DNA from: Pseudarthrobacter sp. NIBRBAC000502772
Lineage (GTDB): Bacteria > Actinomycetota > Actinomycetes > Actinomycetales > Micrococcaceae
Direction: 5' to 3'
Assembly (NCBI RefSeq): GCF_006517235.1
Contig: NZ_CP041188.1
Location: 2,666,001 to 2,730,000 of the forward strand
Length of the DNA: 64,000 nucleotides
The first letter of the stretch is position 1. Every line of letters begins with the position of its first letter. The translations under genes and the position numbers were made by a program. Shown here in pieces: positions 26,558 to 35,164 of this stretch. A model generated the notes under the pieces. That model was not told where the DNA came from. It made no database searches and worked only from the letters and a program-made list of their open reading frames with translations.

Positions 26558-27534
26558 CTGTCCCGGAACGCAAGCGGCCGGTCGTCGCAGTCCTCTACCG
26601 GGAGGCTCTGCCGCCCCGCCTGGAAGAGATCGAACAGCTGGCCGAAGTACGCCTGACCAAAGCCGACGGACTGGCTGAGGCCATGGACGGCGCGGACGTT
26701 CTGTACCAGTGGCATTCGTTTTCCCCCGCTTTGAGGGAGAACTGGGATGCAGCCAGGTCGCTGCAGTGGGTTCATGTCTCGGCAGCGGGTGTGAGCCAGT
26801 TGCTTTTCGATGAGCTGATCCGCAGCAACATCACCTACACGAACTCCCGCGGGGTGCTCAGCCGTGCCATTGCCGAGTTTGCACTTGGCTTTGTCCTGGA
26901 CATGGCCAAGGACGCCCACGGGTCGTTCCGGCTGCAGCAGCAACAGCGCTGGCAACACCGGGTGACCCGGAAGATCCAGGGCCAACGGGCACTTGTAGTG
27001 GGTACAGGTTCCATCGGACGGGAGACCGCGCGTTTGTTCCGAGCCGTGGGTATGGAGGTGAGCGGGGCCGGGCGCACAGGTCGATCGCGTGACGACGACT
27101 TTGATGTGGTCTATTCCTCCGCGGACCTGGCCAAAGTGGTGCCGGACTTCGACTATGTTGTGCTCGCGGCACCATTGACGGCAGCTACGAAGGGCCTGGT
27201 GAACGCGGACGTCCTTTCGGCGATGAAGCCGTCAGCGCGCCTGATCAATGTGGGGCGGGGGGAACTCGTTGAGACAGATGCGCTGGCCGAAGCGTTGGCC
27301 TCCGGCTCCATCGCCGGCGCTGCCCTTGATGTTGTCCACCCGGAGCCGCTGCCTGAAGGGCACGCGCTCTGGAACATGGAGAACGTGATAATCACACCTC
27401 ACATGAGCGGCGACACCGTAGATTATCTTGACGATCTGGGCAAGTTGTTCGTGGACAACCTCCGTCTGTTCATCGAGGGCCAGCCATTTCAAAACGTTGT
27501 GGACAAGTCCCTCGGATTCGTCTCAGTTTCCTGA
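26554..27534 (+). CDS. D-2-hydroxyacid dehydrogenase family protein
   Basis: Protein of 326 residues. The NAD-binding motif GTGSIGRETARLF is near residues 150-162. NVGRGELVETDAL and the catalytic His in ITPHMSGD match the GhrA/SerA-like group. It starts with an ATG overlapping the previous stop by four bases. It likely reduces a 2-oxoacid or oxidises a 2-hydroxyacid produced in the same pathway. Confidence 0.88.
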   Translation: MTVPERKRPVVAVLYREALPPRLEEIEQLAEVRLTKADGLAEAMDGADVLYQWHSFSPALRENWDAARSLQWVHVSAAGVSQLLFDELIRSNITYTNSRGVLSRAIAEFALGFVLDMAKDAHGSFRLQQQQRWQHRVTRKIQGQRALVVGTGSIGRETARLFRAVGMEVSGAGRTGRSRDDDFDVVYSSADLAKVVPDFDYVVLAAPLTAATKGLVNADVLSAMKPSARLINVGRGELVETDALAEALASGSIAGAALDVVHPEPLPEGHALWNMENVIITPHMSGDTVDYLDDLGKLFVDNLRLFIEGQPFQNVVDKSLGFVSVS

Positions 27535-27559
27535 CTCTCCATCCTTAGAGGACCCCGTT

Positions 27560-29020
27560 ATGCCCACGTCAACTAAAACAACTACGATCAAACACTTCAT
27601 CAATGGCGTTGAAACCACGGGCGAGGGCAACAGTGTCCTGCACGTGCACAATCCGGCAACGGGCCAGGTGACCGGTGAATTGCGCCTTGCCGACGAAGCA
27701 GACCTGAATACCGCCGTCGCTGCTGCCAAGAAGGCAGCCGAGACCTGGGGCGATATCTCCGTGGCCAAGCGCACCAACGTGCTGTTCAAGTTCCGCGAAC
27801 TCGTCGCAGCGCACGTGGACGAGTTGGCCGAGCTGATCACCGCCGAGCACGGCAAGGTCCTCTCCGATGCCAAGGGCGAGATCGGCCGCGGCCTTGAGGT
27901 CATCGAGTTCGCCTGCGGCATCCCGACCCTGCTCAAGGGCGATTACTCGGACCAGGTCTCCACCGGCATCGACGTCTTCTCCTTCCGCGAACCCCTGGGC
28001 GTGGTGGCCGGCATTACCCCGTTCAACTTCCCTGTGATGGTGCCGCTGTGGATGGCCCCGATGGCCATTGCCACCGGCAACGCCTTCATCCTCAAGCCCT
28101 CGCACCGGGTTCCCTCAGCCGCCATGTTGCTGGCGAGGCTGTGGAAGGACGCAGGACTGCCGGACGGTGTCTTCCAGGTCCTCCACGGCGACCGCGAAGT
28201 TGTGTCCGGCCTGCTCACGCACCCCGATGTGGACGGCATCTCCTTTGTGGGATCGACACCGGTGGCCCGCCATATCACCGAACTCGCTACCAAACATGGC
28301 AAGCGTGTCCAGGCCCTGGGCGGCGCGAAGAACCACGCGATCATCATGCCCGACGCCGACCTCGACAACGCAGCAGACCACCTCGCCGCCGCCGCCTTCG
28401 GCTCCGCCGGACAGCGCTGCATGGCCATCTCCGTGGCCATCGCGGTCGGTGACGCCGCCGACCTTTTGGTCAAGAAGGTCCAAGAGCGAGCCCTGGCCGT
28501 GAAGGTCAACAACGGCACCGAGCCCGACGCCGATATGGGCCCCGTGATCACGCCCGCCTCCAAGGAACGCATCGTAAAGATCGTCACCGAGGCGGAAGCC
28601 GCCGGTGCCGCGATGGTGGTGGACGGCCGCGACCTCGTGGTCCCGGGCCACGAGGAAGGGTTCTGGGTTGGCCCCACGGTCATCGACCACGTCAAGACCG
28701 AAATGACCGCCTACACCGAGGAAATCTTCGGACCGGTCCTCGTGGTGGTCCGCGTCCAGGACCTGGACGCAGGCATCGCCCTGATCAACGCCAACCCCTA
28801 CGGCAACGGCACCGCCATCTTCACCTCCTCCGGCGCCAACGCCCGCAAGTTCCAGCGCTCCGTTGACGTCGGCATGATCGGCATCAACGTGCCGCTGCCC
28901 GTGCCGGTGGCCTACCACTCCTTCGGCGGCTGGAAGGCTTCACTGTTCGGCGACAAGCACATCTACGGCCCGGAAGGCGTCTCCTTCTACACCCGTGGCA
29001 AAGTAGTCACGTCCCGCTGA
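27560..29020 (+). CDS. mmsA: Methylmalonate-semialdehyde dehydrogenase-type enzyme (CoA-acylating)
   Basis: Protein of 486 residues starting MPTSTKTTTIKHFINGVETT with GAGG upstream. The catalytic Cys is in SAGQRCMAIS. At the position where ordinary aldehyde dehydrogenases carry the general-base Glu, the sequence reads LGGAKNHAIIMPDAD, as expected for MmsA/IolA. The family forms propionyl- or acetyl-CoA from (methyl)malonate semialdehyde. The longer open frame from 27428 is a misread of the upstream gene. Its place late in the operon suggests delivery of carbon to CoA esters. Confidence 0.92.
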   Translation: MPTSTKTTTIKHFINGVETTGEGNSVLHVHNPATGQVTGELRLADEADLNTAVAAAKKAAETWGDISVAKRTNVLFKFRELVAAHVDELAELITAEHGKVLSDAKGEIGRGLEVIEFACGIPTLLKGDYSDQVSTGIDVFSFREPLGVVAGITPFNFPVMVPLWMAPMAIATGNAFILKPSHRVPSAAMLLARLWKDAGLPDGVFQVLHGDREVVSGLLTHPDVDGISFVGSTPVARHITELATKHGKRVQALGGAKNHAIIMPDADLDNAADHLAAAAFGSAGQRCMAISVAIAVGDAADLLVKKVQERALAVKVNNGTEPDADMGPVITPASKERIVKIVTEAEAAGAAMVVDGRDLVVPGHEEGFWVGPTVIDHVKTEMTAYTEEIFGPVLVVVRVQDLDAGIALINANPYGNGTAIFTSSGANARKFQRSVDVGMIGINVPLPVPVAYHSFGGWKASLFGDKHIYGPEGVSFYTRGKVVTSR

Positions 29021-29070
29021 CCCGAGCCCACCCACGCCTCGGGTGCCTCCTACAACTTCCCGTCGAGCTA

Positions 29071-30522
29071 ATGGCCGAGACCAAACTTTCCGTCCCGGCA
29101 ACCAGCGACAGCAGAACGGAAACTGACTTCATGGGAAGGCGGGAAATACCGTCCACGGCCTACTGGGGCATTAATACGCTGCGCGCAGTGGAGAACTTCC
29201 CCATTACGGGCACGGCCGTCTCCTCGCATCCTCACCTTGTCAGGGCGCTGGCCCAGGTCAAGCACGCCGCGGTCCTTGCCAACTTTGATCTGGGCCTCAT
29301 CGATGCCTCGAAGAAGGACGCCATCGCGCGCGCCTGCGATGACATCGAACGTGGTCTGTTGCAGGAACAGTTCGTGGTGGACGTCATCCAGGGCGGAGCC
29401 GGGACCTCGACGAATATGAATGCCAACGAGGTCATCGCCAATCGTGCCTTGGAACACCTGGGGCTTCGCAAGGGCAAGTACTCGGTCATCCACCCCAATG
29501 CGGACGTGAATCTCGGTCAATCCACGAACGATGTATACCCGACTGCGATCAAGATTGCCACCATCCAGGGTGCCGTCGAGTTGCTGGCCGCCATGGGGCA
29601 TCTGCGTAAAGCCTTGGCCCGGAAAGCCGTGGAGTTTGATGACGTAGTCAAGGTCGGCAGGACTCAATTGCAGGATGCCGTGCCCATGACCCTTGGCCAG
29701 GAGTTCAGCACTTACGCAGTCATGGTCGACGAGGACGAACGACGCATTCGCGAGGCCCTGGTCCACCTGCACGAGATCAACCTCGGCGCTACGGCCATAG
29801 GCACAGGAATCAATACGCACCCTGACTATGCGGCCGTGGCATGTGGCCACCTTCAGGGCATCACAGGGCTGCCTCTGGTGACTGCAGGGAACCTCGTTGA
29901 AGCCACGCAGGATTGCGGCGCTTTTGTCCTGTTTTCCGGTACCCTCAAACGTGTCGCAGTGAAACTGTCGAAAGTCTGCAACGACCTGCGGCTGCTCTCC
30001 TCCGGGCCAAGGGCAGGCTTCGCCGAAATCAACCTTCCTCCCCGTCAAGCCGGATCCAGCATCATGCCGGGCAAGGTCAATCCGGTCATCCCAGAGGTGG
30101 TCAACCAGGTGGCCTTCGAGGTTATAGGCAATGACCTGACCATCACCATGGCCGCAGAAGCGGGGCAGCTGCAGCTGAACGCCTTTGAACCCATCATCGC
30201 GCACACTTTGTTCTCGAGCCTCAATCATCTCGCGGCGGCATGCACAACGCTGGCTGACTACTGCATTGACGGGATAAGCGCGAACAAGGAGTTCCTTCGT
30301 TCGCAGGTTGAGGCCAGCATCGGCGTCGTCACCATCCTCAATCCGCTCATCGGCTATGCCGAAGCGACTTCCGTTGCCCGACAGGCCCTGGCCACGGGCC
30401 GCAGTATCACCTCCCTCGTGCTTGAGCGAGGCCTGTTGACGCCCGACGAACTCGAGGCGATCCTTCAGCCCGAACATTTGGCAAACCCGCAGGCCCGCAG
30501 TTCGGAGTTCCTGCCGCTCTAG
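29071..30522 (+). CDS. aspA: Aspartate ammonia-lyase
   Basis: Protein of 483 residues in the fumarase/aspartase superfamily. The signature GSSIMPGKVNPV lies near residues 328-339. STNMNANEVIANRA and HPNADVNLGQSTNDVYPTA are aspartase-type segments. It releases ammonia from L-aspartate to give fumarate. It lies 50 bases after mmsA, with no clear ribosome site. A short inverted repeat (29020-29026 with 29038-29044) is in the gap. Confidence 0.9.
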   Translation: MAETKLSVPATSDSRTETDFMGRREIPSTAYWGINTLRAVENFPITGTAVSSHPHLVRALAQVKHAAVLANFDLGLIDASKKDAIARACDDIERGLLQEQFVVDVIQGGAGTSTNMNANEVIANRALEHLGLRKGKYSVIHPNADVNLGQSTNDVYPTAIKIATIQGAVELLAAMGHLRKALARKAVEFDDVVKVGRTQLQDAVPMTLGQEFSTYAVMVDEDERRIREALVHLHEINLGATAIGTGINTHPDYAAVACGHLQGITGLPLVTAGNLVEATQDCGAFVLFSGTLKRVAVKLSKVCNDLRLLSSGPRAGFAEINLPPRQAGSSIMPGKVNPVIPEVVNQVAFEVIGNDLTITMAAEAGQLQLNAFEPIIAHTLFSSLNHLAAACTTLADYCIDGISANKEFLRSQVEASIGVVTILNPLIGYAEATSVARQALATGRSITSLVLERGLLTPDELEAILQPEHLANPQARSSEFLPL

Positions 30523-30552
30523 CGAGGCCGCCGTGAAGTTAGGAACCCAGGA

Positions 30553-31593
30553 ATGACCACTGTTGCCAAAGCCTATGTCGCCACCTCGGCCACAGAATTG
30601 CAGCCCGGGCTCATTGAACGACGTGAGCCTGGCGAGTTCGAAGTACGGATTTCCATTAAGTTCACGGGTGTCTGCCATTCAGACATTCACACTGCGAGAG
30701 GCGAGTGGGCAGGAGTCAACTACCCGATCGTCGTCGGGCATGAGATTGCCGGCATCGTTGAGGCGATCGGGCCGAAGGTAACGCGCCATGTCGTTGGAGA
30801 CCGTGTGGGCGTGGGGTGTTTCGTGGACTCCTGCCGGGAATGCGATAACTGTTTGGCCGGGGAGGAACAGTACTGCCTGTCCGGAGCGGTGAGCACGTAT
30901 AACTCGACAGGGCGCGATGGCCTGCCAACCGCTGGCGGATACAGCACAAGCATCGTGGTGGATGAGAATTATGTTCTGCGGCTTCCTGAGGGTATTTCGA
31001 TGGAAGCTGCCGCGCCGCTGCTGTGCGCCGGGATCACGATGTATTCGCCGCTGCGCACGTGGGGTGCCGGTCCCGGGAAGAGAGTGGCAGTCATTGGCTT
31101 TGGCGGGTTGGGCCACATGGGGGTCAAATTCGCGGCGGCCTTAGGTGCTGATGTCAGTGTGCTGAGCCAATCACTCAAGAAGCAGGAGGATGCGCTCCGT
31201 CTGGGGGCGAGAACGTACTTCGCCATGTCCGATCCCGACGCCTTCGATGTTCTGCGGGGACACTTCGACCTGATCATTAACACGGTGTCAGCCGATCTTG
31301 ACATCGACCGCTACCTTTCCCTGCTCGCTGTTGATGGTGCCTTGATCATGGTGGGACTACCGTCGGAGCCGTTGACTTTACGCGTCTGGTCGCTGGCAGG
31401 GTCCAGGCGCACTCTCGCCGGGTCGAAGCTGGGCGGTATTGCACAGACGCAGGAAATGCTCGAATTCTGTGCGGCCCGCGGGTTAAGTGCCGAGGTGGAG
31501 GTCATTCCCGCGGACAAGATCAATGACGCATTCGATCGGGTGATCGCCAGTGACGTGCGGTATCGCTTTGTCATCGATGCAAGCACGTTCTAA
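30553..31593 (+). CDS. Zinc-dependent alcohol dehydrogenase (YahK/cinnamyl-alcohol type)
   Basis: Medium-chain dehydrogenase of 346 residues. The catalytic zinc segment is [12 protein letters not shown] followed by VGHEIAGIV. The structural zinc loop has [15 protein letters not shown]. The cofactor motif [20 protein letters not shown] follows. It is the last gene of the plus-strand operon and would interconvert an aldehyde and alcohol with NADP(H). The next gene is convergent, 49 bases away. Confidence 0.92.
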   Translation: MTTVAKAYVATSATELQPGLIERREPGEFEVRISIKFTGVCHSDIHTARGEWAGVNYPIVVGHEIAGIVEAIGPKVTRHVVGDRVGVGCFVDSCRECDNCLAGEEQYCLSGAVSTYNSTGRDGLPTAGGYSTSIVVDENYVLRLPEGISMEAAAPLLCAGITMYSPLRTWGAGPGKRVAVIGFGGLGHMGVKFAAALGADVSVLSQSLKKQEDALRLGARTYFAMSDPDAFDVLRGHFDLIINTVSADLDIDRYLSLLAVDGALIMVGLPSEPLTLRVWSLAGSRRTLAGSKLGGIAQTQEMLEFCAARGLSAEVEVIPADKINDAFDRVIASDVRYRFVIDASTF

Positions 31594-31642
31594 GCCTCGT
31601 GTTGCTCCGAAGGAAGAACGACGGCGTCGCTCACCGTTCAGA

Positions 31643-33922
31643 CTACGGTTTCCGACGAAATCCCGCCTGCTCCACAAGCTCGGTCAGCCACGGGCGGTGC
31701 CCCTGATGGAAGACCATCCCGTCAGGGAGACCCTGAACCGTAGGTGTGGAATTGACGATGTCGATTGTTATTCGGCCGCCGGCCATGGGCGCATTGCTGA
31801 TGTGAAGATCGCCGTAGGACTCGGGCAGCACCGGATCCATCCAGAATCCGCCGCGCGAAACATGGGTGTCGTACCGCATCATGCTGGTCACCAACTGGAT
31901 CGGTGTGGTGGCTGCCCAGGCCTGGGGGGAACAGGCGGTCGGATAGGGCACGGGTGCCGGAAGCTGCCGACGGTCAAAACCGCAGAACAGTTCCGGCAGC
32001 CGTCCATCCGAGAACTCTGCCGCTTCCAGGAGAGCGGTAGCGATCCGTTGCGCCTCCTCGACAAACCCGTATCGCATGAGTCCTGCTGCGATGACCGCAT
32101 TGTCATGCGGCCAGACCGAGCCGTTGTGATAGCTGGCCGGGTTGTAGGCTCCCATGTCACTGGCCAGCGTCCTGACTCCCCAGCCGCTGAACATTTCCGG
32201 GGACATCAGCCGCTCTGCCACCAGTGGGGCTTTGTCCTCATCAACCAAGCCGACCCACAAACAATGCCCCATATTGGAGGCGCATGAGTCAACCTGACGC
32301 TTCTTACCGTCGAGGGCGACGGCGTAGTAGCCGCGATCAGGCATCCAGAATTGCTCGTTGAACTGTTCTTTCAACCGTGCCGCCCGATCGGCCAGCTCTG
32401 TGCCCAAAGCCTGGTCACCGGCGTCGTACGCTATCCACGCGCGGGCCATGTAAGCGTCGTAAACATAAGCTTGAACCTCGCACAAGGCAATGGGAGGTTC
32501 AGCCAGACGGCCGTCGGCAAAGTTGATGCCGTCCCAGGAGTCCTTCCAGCCCTGATTGATCAGACCCCGCGGGTTGAGACGCTCGTACTCTACGAAGCCG
32601 TCACCATCCTTGTCGCCGTAGTCGCGAATCCATTCCAAGGCTCGGTCGGCATGGGGGAGTAGGTTGGCGATGGTGTCCTTCGCGAAACCCCAGCGGCTCA
32701 CGGACCCCAAGACGATAACAAACAACGGGGTGGCGTCAACGCTGCCGTAGTAGATGGATTTTCCGCCAAGTGCGAGATCGCTGGAAACATCGAGACGGAC
32801 CTCATGCAGAATTTTTCCGGGCTCCTCCTCGCTCAGGGGATCCACCGCCCGGCCTTGGCGGTCTGCCAGGGTCTGCAGCGTGCCGAGGGCCAGTGATGGA
32901 TCCACCGGCATGGCCATCTCCGATGCCCACAGTGAGTCACGGCCGAACAATGTCATGAACCACGGGGCTCCGGCCGCAACGACAACGCGATCAGGATGTA
33001 CGGGGTCCTCGATGCGCAGGGCGCCCAAATCGTCGTAGCTTCTGCGAAGAGTCCGTTCAACGGACTTGTTGCCGATTTGGACAACGGGAATTTTTGCTAC
33101 CCATTCCTGTCGACGCCGGTCCCGGGGCGACAAGTCGTCACCGTCCGGGTGGACGAACGACATAGTGGGAGAACTTGCTGCCTCGTTGCTCGGAACTGCG
33201 GTGAGAACCGTACTCCACTGGCTGTGCGGCGCGATCAATGCACGATATTTGAGGGTGCCTTCCGTGACGTCGGCTCCAGGCGCCTGGACCAGGATGCCCT
33301 TTCGGATGTCATGCCATACCGCCCGGATGGTTAGCGAATCTCCCTCCGCATGGCGCGTCTGATCCCAGCGCCGCTGGATCCTGGCTTCCTTCACTTCAAA
33401 GAGGTCGGCGAAGTCCGCTTCGAGGCTCACGGCAATGTCACATTGGACGGGATCCGGCGAGTAGTTACGAATAGTGATCTGTTCCTGGATGCCAGCACCG
33501 ACTTCCCGAAGCCGCTCCACGATGACCGGGCTGTCGGCGTACCCGTCCGAGCGCGGAACGCGCCCCACAAAGAGTGCCCGGTAGGGTTCCTTGGGTTGCG
33601 CTGTCAGCGGCTCAAGCGACTGCCCATTAATGGTCAGATTCCAGCGGGAGAGGATCCGGGTGTCCTGGAAGAATGCCCCGTGCGGATACTCAGGGTGAAT
33701 GTCTCCATTCGGCAGCGAAATGCAGAAATTGGATCCCTCGACCAGCGTCACTGTTCCGGCCCCAAGGGGACCGGCCGCCGTGTCCGCGTTCCACCCAGCC
33801 AATTCAGTCTCCCTCGACCCATTGGTCCGAAACGCCGGCGACAGGGTTCGGTATCGTCGGAGGCCTCGGATTCCATCTACATTTTCGAAGCTACGCCGCT
33901 CGGGTGAAAGGCGCCAGAGCAA
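31643..33922 (-). CDS. Glycogen-debranching-type enzyme (amylo-alpha-1,6-glucosidase family)
   Basis: Protein of up to 759 residues. An N-terminal beta-domain (LGAGTVTLVEGSNFCISLPN, about residues 52-72) is followed by an (alpha/alpha)6 domain with LFGRDSLWASEMAM, INQGWKDSWDGINF and a SVWPHDNAVIAAG segment. This is the bacterial amylo-alpha-1,6-glucosidase group. It may trim alpha-glucans or related oligosaccharides. The first about 40 residues look poorly conserved, so the start may be internal. It stands alone, convergent with the dehydrogenase operon. Confidence 0.85.
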   Translation of the reverse strand: MLWRLSPERRSFENVDGIRGLRRYRTLSPAFRTNGSRETELAGWNADTAAGPLGAGTVTLVEGSNFCISLPNGDIHPEYPHGAFFQDTRILSRWNLTINGQSLEPLTAQPKEPYRALFVGRVPRSDGYADSPVIVERLREVGAGIQEQITIRNYSPDPVQCDIAVSLEADFADLFEVKEARIQRRWDQTRHAEGDSLTIRAVWHDIRKGILVQAPGADVTEGTLKYRALIAPHSQWSTVLTAVPSNEAASSPTMSFVHPDGDDLSPRDRRRQEWVAKIPVVQIGNKSVERTLRRSYDDLGALRIEDPVHPDRVVVAAGAPWFMTLFGRDSLWASEMAMPVDPSLALGTLQTLADRQGRAVDPLSEEEPGKILHEVRLDVSSDLALGGKSIYYGSVDATPLFVIVLGSVSRWGFAKDTIANLLPHADRALEWIRDYGDKDGDGFVEYERLNPRGLINQGWKDSWDGINFADGRLAEPPIALCEVQAYVYDAYMARAWIAYDAGDQALGTELADRAARLKEQFNEQFWMPDRGYYAVALDGKKRQVDSCASNMGHCLWVGLVDEDKAPLVAERLMSPEMFSGWGVRTLASDMGAYNPASYHNGSVWPHDNAVIAAGLMRYGFVEEAQRIATALLEAAEFSDGRLPELFCGFDRRQLPAPVPYPTACSPQAWAATTPIQLVTSMMRYDTHVSRGGFWMDPVLPESYGDLHISNAPMAGGRITIDIVNSTPTVQGLPDGMVFHQGHRPWLTELVEQAGFRRKP

Positions 33923-34018
33923 AAGGGCGCCATCGAGGCAGGGCGTTTGGGCAAACGCTCAACGAGACTTTGGGAAGGATCGACAAAAGCAATTGCCGGG
34001 AACGCCATCTCGTAACAG

Positions 34019-34165
34019 TTAGCCGAAAGCGTCCAACTGCAGATGGACAGACAAGAGGATGACACCCAGGGCAAGGATCCCGGTGCATATGCGGGACAAG
34101 GAGCTGTAGACGGCGCTGGTACTGGTCAGGAGCCCCCCTGCAATAAGTATGACCAGGCTAATCAT
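34019..34165 (-). CDS. Small membrane protein, 48 residues
   Basis: A short frame starts MISLVILIAGGLLTS and ends LQLDAFG. Two hydrophobic stretches, about residues 2-14 and 29-42, suggest two membrane segments. GGAGG lies four bases before the ATG. No family is recognised. It sits between the debranching enzyme and the hypothetical gene at 34225. Confidence 0.5.
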   Translation of the reverse strand: MISLVILIAGGLLTSTSAVYSSLSRICTGILALGVILLSVHLQLDAFG

Positions 34166-34224
34166 CGCGCCTCCACGTTACGGATGCAGGAAATCTGCGG
34201 TGTGTCGTCGGTCCCCAGGACCTC

Positions 34225-34455
34225 TCAGGAGGCGTAGGCATCGTCAGTGAGTAACTCGTAGCCGTCTTCGATGTGGAACAGACGGCGATCACCGATACCG
34301 TCAATCACCCAGATCATTTGGCCATCTTCTGTTCGTTCGTCGATGGTGCCTTTGTGGCACTGCACGCCCTCACGGTGAAGGGTGACGATGTCACCACGCT
34401 GGAGTGAAGTCCACATGGATACCTGCCTGGCTGTACGACCACTTTGTCGCATCAT
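34225..34455 (-). CDS. Small hypothetical protein, 76 residues
   Basis: The conserved-looking part is MWTSLQRGDIVTLHREGVQC followed by KGTIDERTEDGQMIWVIDG. The pattern of short strands suggests a small beta-barrel. AAAGG precedes the ATG at 34455; an internal ATG at 34416 gives a 63-residue version. No function is known to me. It lies 60 bases upstream of the 48-residue membrane protein in the same direction. Confidence 0.6.
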   Translation of the reverse strand: MMRQSGRTARQVSMWTSLQRGDIVTLHREGVQCHKGTIDERTEDGQMIWVIDGIGDRRLFHIEDGYELLTDDAYAS

Positions 34456-34534
34456 GTGCCTTTCTTATCGAACGGGGGCCCTGAGATGGCTTTGTGGGGC
34501 GAAGAGGAAAAACTCTACTTACACTCTATCGTCG

Positions 34535-34546
34535 ATTGTTGACAAT
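34535..34546. promoter_or_regulatory. GntR-type operator with adjacent extended -10-like element
   Basis: Perfect palindrome ATTGTTGACAAT, followed by TGA-TAGGCT. The segment 34527-34563 is homologous to 8570-8607. It is far (over 12 kb) from the nearest GntR gene, which shows that the regulon extends across the whole catabolic region. Confidence 0.8.
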
Positions 34547-34773
34547 TGATAGGCTGTCATTGTGCCCCTTTCAAGAGCACCAGGCCCGGCTATGACGAGA
34601 TCTGCCAGATTCTGAGTGGAACCGCGACCATCACGGAGGCAGACGGAAGTAGTTTTGAAGTCGGTCCGGGCTCCTTGTTCGTGACGCCCGCCGGGTGGGA
34701 GGGTACCTGGCTCATCCATGACACGCTTCGCAAGATGTGGGTGGTGGCGGACCTTCCTGCCGCTGCCAGCTGA
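34546..34773 (+). pseudogene. 5'-truncated cupin (relative of the protein at 6996)
   Basis: The readable part contains YDEICQILSGTATITEADGS and VTPAGWEGTWLIHDTLRK, aligning with the C-terminal 70 residues of the cupin at 6996. The first about 45 residues are absent. The only start is a TTG that overlaps the operator, with no ribosome site, so the gene is probably broken. The stop is followed 37 bases later by the intact small protein at 34811. Confidence 0.7.
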
Positions 34774-34810
34774 CACGGAACACCCCTGACGCTTTTGCTG
34801 GAGGAATGCC

Positions 34811-35056
34811 ATGAAGAAAAGACACCTGGCAGCGCAGCCCACTCCTGACCTCGCCGGAAGCTCGCGCACTGGTCACCATTGCCCGAAATCCGGGTGGTGG
34901 CTGGCCCGTGAAAACCCGGGCGACGCAAGGTTTATCACCAGAGGCGACGTGATGCCTGCCTCTGGCGGCGGACCGGCGCTCTGGATGATGAAGGCGGCGG
35001 CGGACATGCGGAACCCCGGACCGGCAACAGCGTTGCAAGCCACCTCTTTGGCTTAG
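34811..35056 (+). CDS. Conserved small hypothetical protein (GHHCPxxGWW family)
   Basis: Protein of 81 residues starting MKKRHLAAQ, with GGAGG six bases upstream. The core SSRTGHHCPKSGWWLA, then DARFITRGDVMPASGG, matches the protein at 8659. It follows a cupin remnant and a perfect operator, as 8659 follows an operator. The pair suggests an ancestral cassette of operator, cupin and small protein. Function unknown. Confidence 0.7.
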   Translation: MKKRHLAAQPTPDLAGSSRTGHHCPKSGWWLARENPGDARFITRGDVMPASGGGPALWMMKAAADMRNPGPATALQATSLA

Positions 35057-35164
35057 CGGCACGCTGTCCTGTCGACACGCGTGGCAAGCTCCTGGCCGCT
35101 GACAGTCAGAGTTGGAATTGGCATTCTTCGATGTGGGCCCTTGGTTGCCGCAGCGAAGATGCCA

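Noticed and set aside
29068..30678. Minus-strand frame of 536 codons opposite aspartase
   Set aside because: Antisense shadow; aspartase signature is unambiguous on the plus strand.
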